This document shows, one piece after another, positions 1 to 9,067 of a DNA stretch of 64,000 bases. Source of the stretch: Acinetobacter sp. TR3 (lineage in GTDB: Bacteria > Pseudomonadota > Gammaproteobacteria > Pseudomonadales > Moraxellaceae); contig NZ_CP114264.1 in assembly GCF_027105055.1 (NCBI RefSeq), positions 2,728,001 to 2,792,000 on the forward strand, in the 5' to 3' direction. Below the pieces are notes generated by a model. It searched no databases. It was not told the DNA's origin and was given only the letters and a program-made list of their open reading frames with translations. The first letter of the stretch is position 1. Each line of letters opens with the position of its first letter. The translations under genes and the position numbers were made by a program.

Positions 1-14
1 ATTGGCTAGCCAAT
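1..14. repeat. perfect 14-bp palindrome at window edge
   Basis: ATTGGCTAGCCAAT reads the same on both strands. It lies 60 bases before gacS and is cut by the window edge, so it may be the visible part of a larger hairpin or terminator of an upstream gene. No function can be assigned. Confidence 0.4.
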
Positions 15-74
15 ACCTCTGATTTCGGCAAAGCATGATAAGATGTTTCGCAGAATGATAAATCTGACCGCGCT

Positions 75-2885
75 ATGTCAAATTTCAATAAAACCCTATC
101 TAAACGCTTACGGCTCAATCATGCTTATGGACAATTGATTGCACTTATTTTAGTGCCGATCGCCGTACTGACAGGTGTTGGTATTTTATGGGTTTTATCT
201 GAAACCACCAGTGCAGCAAAACAACAACAATATTCAGATGCTTCTGCGATTTTAGCTCGCTACCATCAAACCGCAGAAAAATTACTACAACTGGTACAAC
301 AACACCCCGATCAATATGATCGCGCTCAAAACATTATGCAAAAAATGTTTGATGAGAAAAACTTACAACGCGCTGTCATTATTGATAATCAAGGGCAAAC
401 CTATCTCAGTGTTGGTTATCAAAATAATCGTTTTTGGCCGACTTTTCCGAATAACAGTAATTTTTTTGGTCCAATCGCACATAACCACAATAGCATCTAT
501 GGTGCAAAATTGGCTGGTGGTCATAACGAATCGATTTGGCTCATGATTGAACTAGACAATCAGCCACTTGAGTTAGCTCGCTATAAAATTCTATTGGCAC
601 TGGTCGTGACTGGACTAATTACCTTATTACTTTTATTACTTTGTTTAAACGTATTTTCAAGAATTTGGCTTGCGCCACTCTATGAAATTCGCATGCAAAT
701 GCAACGCTTAAATGCAGATACACTTGATCAGCATATCGTGGTGAACAGTACAGGTGAGTTACGCTTACTCCAGCGTGATATTGCGAATGTAGTCAAACGT
801 TTACATTTTAGCTTCTTGGAGTTGAAAGAGCATACTGAACAAACCGAAGAGGATTTACGTCGTACTTTAGATACACTCGAAGTCCAAAATATTACTTATC
901 GTCAAGCACGTGACCAAGCGATTTCATCGAATCAATCTAAATCAGTCTTTTTAGCCAATATCAGCCATGAACTTAGAACACCTCTCAACAGTATTGACGG
1001 TTTTATTCACCTCTTACTGCGTCAGCAGAACTTAAGTAATGAACAGAACCTGTATCTTCAAACTATTCGTAAATCTTCAGCTCACCTTTTAGCACTGATT
1101 AATGATGTCCTCGATTTCTCTAAAATTGATGCGGGTAAATTAGAGCTCGAAACAGCGCCATTTGATTTGGAAGAAGCTATTTTTGATGTGATGGATATGC
1201 TTTCCCCTCTCGCGGCACAAAAGTATATCAATATGGCATTTTACTATGCCGAAAATATTCCCCAACATGTGATTGGTGATGCATTACGCTTTAAACAAAT
1301 TCTGACCAACCTCATTTCCAATGCCATCAAATTTACCCCAGATGGTGAAATCATTGTTCGTGTACGTATGGAAGATGATGAAATTGGACAATGTCTCTTA
1401 CATTTCAGCGTCCAAGATAGTGGTATTGGTCTCAGTGGTACCGACCGTAAAAAACTTTTTGAATCATTCTCTCAAGGCGATGCTTCCGTTACTCGTCAAT
1501 TTGGTGGTACGGGATTAGGCTTAGCGATTTCCAAACAACTTGTTCATTTGATGCATGGTCAAATTGGCTTTGAAGACAACCAAGAACGTGCCCCGACAGA
1601 AAAAGGTTCAACCTTTTGGTTTACGGCTTCATTCAAAGTAGATGAACAAGATGAATTTGTTGAGCACCCACATTTCGATCATTTACAAGTGGTGTCTTAC
1701 CTCGCTCACCCTGCCACAGCGAGCGTGCTTCGTTCATATTTAGAAAACTACCGTGTCTCACATATCGAAACACAATCAATTTTGGATTTATTTAGTCGTC
1801 TGAATCATTTAAATCAGCAAGAAAACACATGGCTCATTGTTGACCATAGTGGTGATACAGAAGCACTACTCAAAGAAATTCGTCAGCGTTACCAAGGAAA
1901 CTTAGCCGTTTACGGTTATCAAATGAGCCTTGAGCCGAACATGCTGAATGAATATCGTGCGCGCCCACTCTATCAACCATTGAGTCGCCGAGAACTGGTG
2001 CAACTGTTAGGGAATCAACCGATTTTTGAGCCAGAACCAGAAAACTTTAATGGTCAAGGATTACATATACTTGCTGTAGACGATCATTTACCTAACTTGA
2101 TTGTACTAGAAGCATTACTCGGTGAATTGAACGTCACCACTACAAAAGCGCTCAGTGGGCAGAAAGCGATTGATATCATTCAAGCACGCATACAACAAAA
2201 ATTACCGCCATTTGACTTAGTCTTTATGGACATCCAAATGCCAGTGATGTCAGGAATCGATACCACACGAGCAATTCGTTCCTTAGAGTCAACATTAGAT
2301 ACAGGCATGCAACTTCCGATTATTGCGCTCACGGCACATGCTCTAGCAGACGAGAAGCAAAAATTACTCAAAGTTGGTATGAATGATTACGTAACCAAAC
2401 CGATTCAAATGGAACAAATCATTCAAATCTTAACGCACTGGACGAACAACAATTTCTCTTCTCAAGCAGCAAATACAGAACAAAAACGTTCGACTGAAAC
2501 GATTGATCCTCAAATTTTGAATTGGCAACAAAGCGTTCAACTAGCAGCGAATAAAGAAGATCTAGCACAAGACCTATTGAATATGTTGGTAGATAGTTTC
2601 GATACAGAACTTGCTGAAATGCAACAATTGATTGAAATGGAAGACTTCCCTCAACTGGAACATGTATTGCACCGTCTATATGGCGCTACTCGATACGTAG
2701 GAACACCGAATTTGCAACAGGTTTCTGGCGAATTTGAACAATTCGTTTCAACCCTGCGTAAAGAACGACGTAAAGCAGACGATGGCTTTATTCGGGAAAC
2801 AAATTATCGCTTTAACGAATTAAATACAGCCATTGAACAGGTGCGACAAGCCGCAAATCTCATCTTACACACCCATGACATTTAA
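75..2885 (+). CDS. gacS: hybrid sensor histidine kinase GacS/BarA type
   Basis: Inner-membrane hybrid kinase that passes phosphate to a GacA/UvrY-type response regulator, which is not in this window. Domains in order: TM1 about residues 20-42; a periplasmic sensor about 43-171; TM2 about 172-195; a HAMP-like linker; the HisKA H-box SHELRTPL with His298; an HATPase domain with GTGLGLAISK; a degenerate first receiver-like region about 535-650; a full receiver with FMDIQMPVMSG (phosphoacceptor Asp719); and a C-terminal HPt domain with His866. The 936-residue length and this His-Asp-His chain fit the GacS/BarA family. The ATG at 75 has no clear Shine-Dalgarno sequence. In Acinetobacter, GacSA is known to control virulence and aromatic catabolism; that is family knowledge, not visible here. 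Confidence 0.93.
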   Translation: MSNFNKTLSKRLRLNHAYGQLIALILVPIAVLTGVGILWVLSETTSAAKQQQYSDASAILARYHQTAEKLLQLVQQHPDQYDRAQNIMQKMFDEKNLQRAVIIDNQGQTYLSVGYQNNRFWPTFPNNSNFFGPIAHNHNSIYGAKLAGGHNESIWLMIELDNQPLELARYKILLALVVTGLITLLLLLLCLNVFSRIWLAPLYEIRMQMQRLNADTLDQHIVVNSTGELRLLQRDIANVVKRLHFSFLELKEHTEQTEEDLRRTLDTLEVQNITYRQARDQAISSNQSKSVFLANISHELRTPLNSIDGFIHLLLRQQNLSNEQNLYLQTIRKSSAHLLALINDVLDFSKIDAGKLELETAPFDLEEAIFDVMDMLSPLAAQKYINMAFYYAENIPQHVIGDALRFKQILTNLISNAIKFTPDGEIIVRVRMEDDEIGQCLLHFSVQDSGIGLSGTDRKKLFESFSQGDASVTRQFGGTGLGLAISKQLVHLMHGQIGFEDNQERAPTEKGSTFWFTASFKVDEQDEFVEHPHFDHLQVVSYLAHPATASVLRSYLENYRVSHIETQSILDLFSRLNHLNQQENTWLIVDHSGDTEALLKEIRQRYQGNLAVYGYQMSLEPNMLNEYRARPLYQPLSRRELVQLLGNQPIFEPEPENFNGQGLHILAVDDHLPNLIVLEALLGELNVTTTKALSGQKAIDIIQARIQQKLPPFDLVFMDIQMPVMSGIDTTRAIRSLESTLDTGMQLPIIALTAHALADEKQKLLKVGMNDYVTKPIQMEQIIQILTHWTNNNFSSQAANTEQKRSTETIDPQILNWQQSVQLAANKEDLAQDLLNMLVDSFDTELAEMQQLIEMEDFPQLEHVLHRLYGATRYVGTPNLQQVSGEFEQFVSTLRKERRKADDGFIRETNYRFNELNTAIEQVRQAANLILHTHDI

Positions 2886-2961
2886 TGTGACTGCGGTGTC
2901 ATGTTTCAGGTTAAAGACTCATGTTATGCTGCCCCAATCAAACACAATAAGAGTATGGTAA

Positions 2962-3750
2962 ATGGCACTTTTACGCGTTGAAAAGAACAATGGGATTGCA
3001 ACAGTTTCCTTAAATCGACCAGATAAACGCAATGCAATGAGTTTTGCATTATTAAAAGAATTGGTTGCAACAGCTAAAAAAATTGAGAAAGATCGTTCAA
3101 TTCGTTGTGTCATCCTCACAGGTGAAGCACAAGTGTTTAGTGCTGGTATCGACTTATCAGATCTAAATAATCCAAAAAATACAGCATTTGCGGCATGGGA
3201 ACTGATCAAACCTGGACAAAGCTTATTTCAAAAAGCTTTTTTAATTTGGCAAAATTTGCCTATTCCAGTTATTGCAGCGATCGAAGGTTTTTGCTTTGGT
3301 GCAGGCATGCAACTTGCGCTAGCAGCAGACATTCGTATTGCAACACCAAACACTCAAATGTCAATTATGGAAAGCCGTTGGGGCTTAGTTCCAGATATGG
3401 GCTTAACACGTTCATTAAAAGGACTCATCGGTGTTGATTTAGCCAAAGAATTAACGCTGACTGCGCGTATCTTTGACGCAGAATACGCTAAAGAAATTGG
3501 TCTAGTGACACATTTAGATCAAGATCCATTAGCCAAAGCAAACGTGATCGCCCAAGAAATCTTACAGCGCTCACCTGATGCGATTATGGCAGCGAAACGA
3601 GTATTGGATGCAATGGAACATCAACCTGAAAAGGCTTTACGTTTAGAAAAACTGTGGCAGCTTAAATTACTTTTAGGTAAAAACAGTAGCCTTGCACGTA
3701 AAAAAGATAAGAATCCAGAAATTCAATTCTTGCCGCGCCAATATAAATAA
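2962..3750 (+). CDS. crotonase / enoyl-CoA hydratase family protein
   Basis: A 262-residue crotonase-fold protein, expected to stabilise an acyl-CoA enolate (hydration, isomerisation or a related reaction). The N-terminal RPDKRNAMS segment and FSAGIDLSDL carry the first oxyanion-hole signature. The second is CFGAGMQLALAADIRI, followed by MESRWGLVPDMG, where crotonases carry acidic catalytic residues. The substrate cannot be inferred. The ATG follows GAGTATGG at a workable distance. The next gene begins 18 bases downstream, so this probably starts a three-gene unit with the dehydrogenase and the isomerase-like protein. Annotations such as PaaG or an unspecific enoyl-CoA hydratase are equally possible. 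Confidence 0.85.
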   Translation: MALLRVEKNNGIATVSLNRPDKRNAMSFALLKELVATAKKIEKDRSIRCVILTGEAQVFSAGIDLSDLNNPKNTAFAAWELIKPGQSLFQKAFLIWQNLPIPVIAAIEGFCFGAGMQLALAADIRIATPNTQMSIMESRWGLVPDMGLTRSLKGLIGVDLAKELTLTARIFDAEYAKEIGLVTHLDQDPLAKANVIAQEILQRSPDAIMAAKRVLDAMEHQPEKALRLEKLWQLKLLLGKNSSLARKKDKNPEIQFLPRQYK

Positions 3751-3768
3751 GCACGAGGATAAATTCAC

Positions 3769-4635
3769 ATGCATGCGAATCAACAAACACCTATCGCGTT
3801 CTTAGGTATGGGGTTAATGGGTACACGTATGGCCTCTCGACTTCTTCAAGCTGGTTATACTGTAGCTGTATGGAATCGAAGCCAACATGCATGTGAAGCA
3901 CTTATTCAACAAGGTGCAACTCAATTAGAATTAAACAAGATTGCGGAATACCCTGTTATTTTAATATGTTTAGCGGATGATCAAGCTGTTCAAAGCGTTT
4001 TCGATCAAATCCAGCCCTATTTAAAAGCAGAGCAAGTGATTGTTGATTTTTCTAGCTTGTCGGTAACCGTGACACAACAATTGGCGCAATCTGCCCAACA
4101 GCAACAAGTGACTTGGATTGACTCGCCTGTTTCAGGTGGGACTATCGGAGCAGAACAAGGTACATTGGTCATTTTTGCTGGTGGCGATGAACACACCATC
4201 CAAGCACTCGAGCCTATTTATAAAGTCTTATCCCAACGTGTCACCCGTATGGGTGAAACAGGGACTGGACAAGCCACCAAAATTTGTAATCAATTAATTG
4301 TTGCAGCAAATAGCACTTTGATCGCAGAAGCTGTTGCATTAGCAAGCCAAGCAGGCGTAGATACTCGCTTACTTGCCCCTGCACTCGCGGGCGGTTTTGC
4401 AGACTCTAAACCTTTCCAAATTCTTGCTCCCCGTATGGCAACACACACTTTTGAGCCAGTACAATGGAAAGTGCAAACCTTATCAAAAGACCTTAATAAT
4501 GCATTAAAACTTGCGCAGAGTTTTAATTTAAAGATACCTGTCGCACAAAAAGCTCTATTACAGTTACAAGCTCACCAAGAAAATGGCTTTTCTGAGAATG
4601 ATTTAGCAACTATCATTCAATATATAGAGCAATAA
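3769..4635 (+). CDS. NAD(P)-dependent beta-hydroxyacid dehydrogenase (3-HIBDH / tartronate semialdehyde reductase family)
   Basis: A 288-residue oxidoreductase of the 3-hydroxyisobutyrate dehydrogenase family. It has an N-terminal Rossmann motif FLGMGLMGTRMASRLL (about residues 10-25), the substrate-binding segment DSPVSGGTIGAEQGTL, and the catalytic-lysine motif TGQATKICNQ in the helical C-terminal half. Members reduce or oxidise short beta-hydroxyacids such as 3-hydroxyisobutyrate, tartronate semialdehyde or L-threonate. The adjacent isomerase-like gene suggests glyoxylate or tetronate chemistry (a GlxR/Hyi pairing), but no gcl, kinase or aldolase is present, so the substrate is open. It lies 18 bases after the crotonase and about 23 before the next start. 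Confidence 0.87.
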   Translation: MHANQQTPIAFLGMGLMGTRMASRLLQAGYTVAVWNRSQHACEALIQQGATQLELNKIAEYPVILICLADDQAVQSVFDQIQPYLKAEQVIVDFSSLSVTVTQQLAQSAQQQQVTWIDSPVSGGTIGAEQGTLVIFAGGDEHTIQALEPIYKVLSQRVTRMGETGTGQATKICNQLIVAANSTLIAEAVALASQAGVDTRLLAPALAGGFADSKPFQILAPRMATHTFEPVQWKVQTLSKDLNNALKLAQSFNLKIPVAQKALLQLQAHQENGFSENDLATIIQYIEQ

Positions 4636-4658
4636 TAATTGATTCGAGGAGTTTGAAT

Positions 4659-5453
4659 ATGAGCCATCTTGCAGTCAATTTATCGATGATTTTTACAGAA
4701 GTTCCTTTGATTGAGCGTTTTGCTTTAGCTCATGCACATGGCTTCCAACATATTGAAATTCAGTTTCCATATGAATTAGATGTTATCGATATTCAAACTC
4801 AACTTGAACAATATGATCTTTCCCTTTGCCTCATTAATGCGCCTGCTGGCGATTTAATGCAGGGCGGTAATGGCCTAGCAGGTATTCCTGGAAAAGAAAT
4901 TGAATTTCATCATGCCCTTATGCTTGCAATTCGTTATGCAAAGGCACTGAATGTTCCTCGAGTCAATATTTTAGCGGGTAAACAGCCTCAAGATGCTGAC
5001 CTCTTACCCTGTTTAAATACCTTAGCAAGCAATTTGAAACTTGCTTGCCACATGCTCACTGAACAAGGTATTGAACCCGTTTTTGAAATGATTAATGGCA
5101 CAGATATGCCACGTTTTCTAGTTCAGAATATCGCTCAAGCCCAAGAAATGCTGGAAGTCGTCAACCATCCTGCTTTAAAAATGCAGTACGATTGTTACCA
5201 TATGGCAATGATGGGCGAAGAGATTCTGGCTGGATTACAGGAAAATTTACATCAAATTGGACATATCCAATTCGCCGATTATCCAAATCGACATGAACCT
5301 GACACAGGAAATATTCCCTATAAGCAAATTTTTGACTGGTTACGTCAAAGTGACTATCAAGGTTATATTGGTGCAGAATACCGACCAAAAACTCAATCAG
5401 ATCAATCTTTTGCATGGAAAAAAAAGTACTTTTCCAATGACGTGAATACATAA
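4659..5453 (+). CDS. hydroxypyruvate isomerase-like TIM-barrel protein (Hyi/OtnI family)
   Basis: A xylose-isomerase-like TIM barrel of 264 residues, the size expected for hydroxypyruvate isomerase or 2-oxo-tetronate isomerase. Visible family features are the opening NLSMIFTEVPLIERF, the FEMINGTDMPRF metal-ligand region with Glu, the MQYDCYHMAMM segment and the C-terminal GYIGAEYRPK. ATG 4659 is preferred because GAGGA at 4646-4650 sits eight bases upstream; an in-frame TTG at 4653 is too close to that site. It is likely cotranscribed with the dehydrogenase, which would reduce a tautomerised product. Hyi and OtnI activity cannot be separated from sequence alone. Confidence 0.84.
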   Translation: MSHLAVNLSMIFTEVPLIERFALAHAHGFQHIEIQFPYELDVIDIQTQLEQYDLSLCLINAPAGDLMQGGNGLAGIPGKEIEFHHALMLAIRYAKALNVPRVNILAGKQPQDADLLPCLNTLASNLKLACHMLTEQGIEPVFEMINGTDMPRFLVQNIAQAQEMLEVVNHPALKMQYDCYHMAMMGEEILAGLQENLHQIGHIQFADYPNRHEPDTGNIPYKQIFDWLRQSDYQGYIGAEYRPKTQSDQSFAWKKKYFSNDVNT

Positions 5454-5534
5454 ACTGTTACTGCTGAAATTTGAATTTTATAGAGAAAAACGGTATATTT
5501 GACGATGAGTAATTGTCAGGAAAATATACCCTCT

Positions 5535-5933
5535 ATGAATTTAGAACCATCGCCCAGCGCTTCTAATTCTCACGACCTAAAAATCAAAACAGCAAACAAA
5601 GATGTACATGCTTGTTTAAAAGTTGTACATGAAGCCCTTACTGATGTAAAAGCCAAAGATATTCTAGAACTTGATGTAAGTTCTATTAGCAATGTTGCCG
5701 ATGCAATTGTGATTGCAAGCGGAACATCTACTCGTCATGTCAAAGCACTTGCTGACAATGTTGCTGATGAAGCACGTAAAGCAGGTTTTCGCCCAATTGG
5801 TGTTGAGGGTGAACGAGATGCTGAATGGATCCTAATTGATCTAGGGTTCGTTGTTGTACACGTTATGCTACCTACCGCCCGTAAGTTCTATGACTTAGAA
5901 AGTTTATGGCGTGCACCAGAATCAGTAGCGTAA
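5535..5933 (+). CDS. rsfS: ribosomal silencing factor RsfS
   Basis: RsfS (YbeB/Iojap) binds ribosomal protein uL14 and blocks subunit joining when translation must slow down. The conserved core is clear: KAKDILELDVSSISNVADA, VIASGTSTRHVKALADNV, the GVEGERDAEWILIDLG block and the C-terminal FYDLESLW. About 15-20 residues precede the core, which is polar and poorly conserved. The start is uncertain: ATG 5505 and TTG 5499 are in frame upstream. I chose ATG 5535, which has AGGA about 13 bases before it and gives 132 residues. A terminator follows directly. Unlike many bacteria, nadD is not adjacent. Confidence 0.9.
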   Translation: MNLEPSPSASNSHDLKIKTANKDVHACLKVVHEALTDVKAKDILELDVSSISNVADAIVIASGTSTRHVKALADNVADEARKAGFRPIGVEGERDAEWILIDLGFVVVHVMLPTARKFYDLESLWRAPESVA

Positions 5934-5938
5934 TGCTC

Positions 5939-5969
5939 AAAAAAGCGACCCAAATTGGTCGCTTTTTTT
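5939..5969. terminator. rho-independent terminator after rsfS
   Basis: The stem AAAAGCGACC / GGTCGCTTTT with a six-base loop is followed by a T run on the plus strand. The A run on the other side lets it also serve the converging minus-strand gene ending at 5974. Confidence 0.85.
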
Positions 5970-5973
5970 ATAT

Positions 5974-6588
5974 TCATAATAACTGTTTTAAATCAATTTC
6001 AGGATGTTGTTGCTTCACTGTATTCTTAATCTGCGCATAAAGCTGATCAGCTTTATTTGGCCCATAAAAATCACAATAAATAGCATAAAAAATTGTAATC
6101 AATTCCGCATAGAGTGCTTGAGGTATTTGCTTAAGACAATTTTTTTCTGAACCATCAATAAATCGATAAGCAGCCAATAAGCGATGCTTTTTCATTTTTA
6201 CCCCCAGTTCATCTACGAACTCTAAATAATCATTCCGATGAACTGATTTTAAAATTGTGATAATAAAATCATAAAAAGCTTGAAATAAATCTACAGGCTG
6301 CTCTTCTTCCGCAATCACCACCTCTAGATCTTCTTTAACCTCAAGATGTTGCTGCTTTTCAACAATCGATATTTCATGCAAGACCTGACGCAACATGTCT
6401 TTGCGGAGCAACCGCAACTCATGTGTTGTACAAATTTCACTTAAAAAACGGTTTAATACAAAAGAAGGCTGATGTCCATATTCACTTTCCCAATACTGTA
6501 AAACACGTTGCAAAACGGTATCTGGCAAAAATTGGGATAATCCTTTTGTGACTGCCTGCTTCTTTTGTTCAATTGTTAGCTCAACCAT
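5974..6588 (-). CDS. conserved hypothetical protein downstream of the ammonium transporter
   Basis: A 204-residue soluble protein whose family I do not recognise. It looks largely alpha-helical, with an acidic middle stretch (KEDLEVVIAEEEQPVD) dividing an N-terminal half rich in Leu/Arg from a C-terminal half containing FYDFIITILKSVHRNDYLEF and YGPNKADQLY. There is no signal peptide and no membrane segment. ATG 6588 is chosen over GTG 6597 because AAGGGG lies eight bases before it and a start at 6597 would overlap that site. It begins 12 bases after the transporter stop, so it is very probably cotranscribed with it. Confidence 0.7.
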   Translation of the reverse strand: MVELTIEQKKQAVTKGLSQFLPDTVLQRVLQYWESEYGHQPSFVLNRFLSEICTTHELRLLRKDMLRQVLHEISIVEKQQHLEVKEDLEVVIAEEEQPVDLFQAFYDFIITILKSVHRNDYLEFVDELGVKMKKHRLLAAYRFIDGSEKNCLKQIPQALYAELITIFYAIYCDFYGPNKADQLYAQIKNTVKQQHPEIDLKQLL

Positions 6589-6600
6589 AGCGATCACCCC

Positions 6601-7923
6601 TTAATGCCGATGAGTGATATTTTCAGTCTCAAAAGTTACATCTCTTTGAAACTCAGGATAAGATAATTCCGCATGTTCTGTGTAGTCTAAACCACGTTGT
6701 TCATGTTGTTGTGAAACTCGCAAACCACCTAAGAGCTTATCAAGTAATTTAAACATAATAAAAGATGCACCAAATCCCCAAATTAATGCAGCCCCCACAC
6801 CTAAGGCTTGAACAAGAATAATATCTAAATTAAATAGTGATTTTTCAAAGAAAATACCTGCAGCTAATGTCCCCCATGCACCACAAACACCATGAACAGT
6901 CACTGCATCCACAACATCATCTAATTGCATCTTTTCTATAAATTGTGGAACAAAGGTAATTAATAATCCCGCGATTGCTCCTGTGATAATCGCAAACGGC
7001 GGTGACATTGTGGCACATCCTGCCGTAATTGCGACTAGGCCCGCTAATGATGCATTAATCGTATGACGCATCAAGACTGCTTTTGATTGAAGCAGTGCAA
7101 GAATCATGTAAGTTGAAGCCGCAGCACACGCAGCAAGATGTGTATTCAGTACAATACGCCCAATACTAACACTGGCTGCAACGGTTGAAGCGGCATTAAA
7201 ACCGAACCAAGCAAACCACAAAATAAAGCCGCCTAATGCAACGAGAGGTAAGTTATGTCCTGCTAAAAAATGACTTTGCCCTTTGCGACCAAAACGACCT
7301 AAACGTGGTCCTAACACGATAATGCCTGCCAGTGCCACCCAACCACCAATTGAATGCACGACGGTTGAACCTGCAAAATCAATAAAACCCAGAGCTTTTA
7401 ACCAACCATCTCCACCAAACAATCCCCCCCAAGCCCAACTTCCAAATATCGGATAAATCACACCACTGACAAAGATGGCACTCACCACATAAGCCACAAA
7501 ATGTATTCGCTCCGCCATCGCACCACTTGCAATCGTGGTTGCTGTTGCTGCAAACATCATTTGGAAAAACAATAAATTCCAATGCCAGTCATCTAATTGA
7601 CTCGGCATAAAATATCCCCACCCTATCCAGCCTGTTTGATTTAAACCGAACATCAAACCAAAACCAAATAGCCAGAAAATGATACCGCCTATACAGGTGT
7701 CCATATAATTTTTCATAAGAACATTAACGGTATTCTTACTACGAACAGATCCACTTTCAATTAAAGCAAATCCTGCTTGCATAAAGAAAACTAAAATTCC
7801 ACCAACAACCACCCACACGCTATCCAAGGAAAGGCGAATTTCTTGAATATTAGGTGCAGTTTCAGCAAAAGAAGCGGAAGAGAGAAACAATAAAAATGGC
7901 AAAATCAATACGATATTTTTCAT
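6601..7923 (-). CDS. amt: ammonium transporter (Amt family)
   Basis: Channel for ammonium/ammonia in the inner membrane. There is an N-terminal signal-peptide-like segment (residues 1-20, ending SFAETAP), as in E. coli AmtB, then about eleven membrane segments. The paired pore histidines are visible as His190 (STVVHSIGGW) and His344 (VTVHGVCGAWG). The Amt signature DFAGSTVVH and the phenylalanine-lined vestibule (FAWFGFNAAST) are present. The 440 residues fit the family, including a cytoplasmic tail of about 40 residues. No glnK PII gene, the usual partner, is adjacent; an unknown gene follows instead. The promoter should lie in the divergent gap at 7924-8100. Confidence 0.93.
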   Translation of the reverse strand: MKNIVLILPFLLFLSSASFAETAPNIQEIRLSLDSVWVVVGGILVFFMQAGFALIESGSVRSKNTVNVLMKNYMDTCIGGIIFWLFGFGLMFGLNQTGWIGWGYFMPSQLDDWHWNLLFFQMMFAATATTIASGAMAERIHFVAYVVSAIFVSGVIYPIFGSWAWGGLFGGDGWLKALGFIDFAGSTVVHSIGGWVALAGIIVLGPRLGRFGRKGQSHFLAGHNLPLVALGGFILWFAWFGFNAASTVAASVSIGRIVLNTHLAACAAASTYMILALLQSKAVLMRHTINASLAGLVAITAGCATMSPPFAIITGAIAGLLITFVPQFIEKMQLDDVVDAVTVHGVCGAWGTLAAGIFFEKSLFNLDIILVQALGVGAALIWGFGASFIMFKLLDKLLGGLRVSQQHEQRGLDYTEHAELSYPEFQRDVTFETENITHRH

Positions 7924-8109
7924 ATAATTCCCCTAAAAAGAACAAGAAATTAAATGCAAAGAGAATGCCAAAACAAACTTTATTTATTCAAAAAATTTAT
8001 TGGTTTATATTTATCTATCATAAAAAAGCGATTTAACATTCATATTGATGATTAAAGTTTTTTACTCAAAGTACAAAGATGAGCTATTGGTAATTTTAAA
8101 AAATTGACA

Positions 8110-8122
8110 TGACAAATTGTCA
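8110..8122. promoter_or_regulatory. 13-bp perfect palindrome, candidate operator
   Basis: TGACAAATTGTCA is symmetrical about a central A. It sits 64 bases before the SDR start, overlapped on its left by a TTGACA (8104-8109) that could be a -35 element, with TATAAC at 8135-8140. It looks like a repressor site in the promoter of the SDR gene, but the regulator is unknown. Confidence 0.4.
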
Positions 8123-8185
8123 AATTTAACGCACTATAACACCACCTTAGAACTCGGTTAATAAAAAGTATCACAGGAGTAACAC

Positions 8186-9007
8186 ATGAAGGTCTTGATT
8201 ACAGGTGCAAATACAGGAATTGGCTTTGCTACAGCGGAGCAATTGGTCAAACAAGGACAGCATGTCATTCTTGCCTGCCGCAATCCTCAAAAAGCACAAG
8301 CTGCACAAGAAAAATTACGTAAACTTGATCAAGCACAAGTAGACTTAGTTTCACTTGATTTAAATAGTCTTGAACAAACCCGAAAAGCGGCAGATCAAAT
8401 CGCTGATCAATATGGCAATCTAGATGTTTTAATTAACAATGCTGGTCTTTTTGCCAAAACCAAGCAACTCACCGCTGATGGATTTGAACAACAATTTGGA
8501 GTGAATTATTTAGGACATTTTCTTTTAACTCAAAAATTACTCCCAGTTCTAGAAAAAGCACCTAAAGCCCGAATCGTACACCTTGCTTCAATTGCGCATT
8601 GGGCGGGTTCAATCAAACCAAATAAATTTCGTGCTGAGGGTTTTTATAATCCACTGTTTTATTATGGTCAATCTAAATTAGCGAATCTATTATTCAGCAA
8701 TGCTTTAGCTGGACGTATGGCGAATAGCACCATTACCAACAATGCTTTGCATCCAGGGGGTGTTGCATCAGACATTTATCGCGAACTGCCAAAGCCGGTT
8801 TATGAAGTGATGAAAATTGGTTTAGTACCCACCTCGGTTCCTGCAAAGTTAATTACAGATATGGCTATTGCAGATCATTGGGCAAACCGCAATGGCGAAT
8901 ATGTCAGTGCTCATATGCCAGATTGGAAATCACCACATGCTAAAAATCAACAACTTGCACGCGATCTTTATGCTCAATCTATGGATTTGGTAGAAAAATA
9001 TCTTTAA
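8186..9007 (+). CDS. short-chain dehydrogenase/reductase (SDR family)
   Basis: A 273-residue classical SDR similar in layout to retinol-dehydrogenase-like enzymes. It has the cofactor motif TGANTGIG at residues 7-14, NNAG at 84-87, catalytic Ser135, and YxxxK as Tyr160 and Lys164. The Arg in CRNPQKA at about residue 32 suggests NADP(H) preference. The C-terminal part is somewhat long with Pro-rich substrate loops. CAGGAG lies seven bases before the ATG. It is monocistronic, between a divergent transporter and a converging pnt operon, with a terminator shared with the latter. The substrate is unknown. Confidence 0.88.
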   Translation: MKVLITGANTGIGFATAEQLVKQGQHVILACRNPQKAQAAQEKLRKLDQAQVDLVSLDLNSLEQTRKAADQIADQYGNLDVLINNAGLFAKTKQLTADGFEQQFGVNYLGHFLLTQKLLPVLEKAPKARIVHLASIAHWAGSIKPNKFRAEGFYNPLFYYGQSKLANLLFSNALAGRMANSTITNNALHPGGVASDIYRELPKPVYEVMKIGLVPTSVPAKLITDMAIADHWANRNGEYVSAHMPDWKSPHAKNQQLARDLYAQSMDLVEKYL

Positions 9008-9022
9008 TTAAATCGCAAATAA

Positions 9023-9046
9023 AAAAGCCACCCGAGGGTGGCTTTT
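9023..9046. terminator. bidirectional hairpin between SDR gene and pntB
   Basis: AAAAGCCACCC / GGGTGGCTTTT with a two-base centre in DNA (slightly larger loop in RNA). A and T runs flank both sides, suiting the two converging transcripts. Confidence 0.8.
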
Positions 9047-9067
9047 ACAATCTTGAGCGAGGTCAGC

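Noticed and set aside
2870..2912. Possible hairpin ATGACA...TGTCAT after gacS
   Set aside because: The stem is short, the loop is long and there is no T run; a chance symmetry is more likely.
7854..8036. 60-residue plus-strand frame overlapping the start of amt
   Set aside because: It is antisense to the signal peptide region of amt, Lys/Ile-rich by base composition, and lacks a ribosome site.
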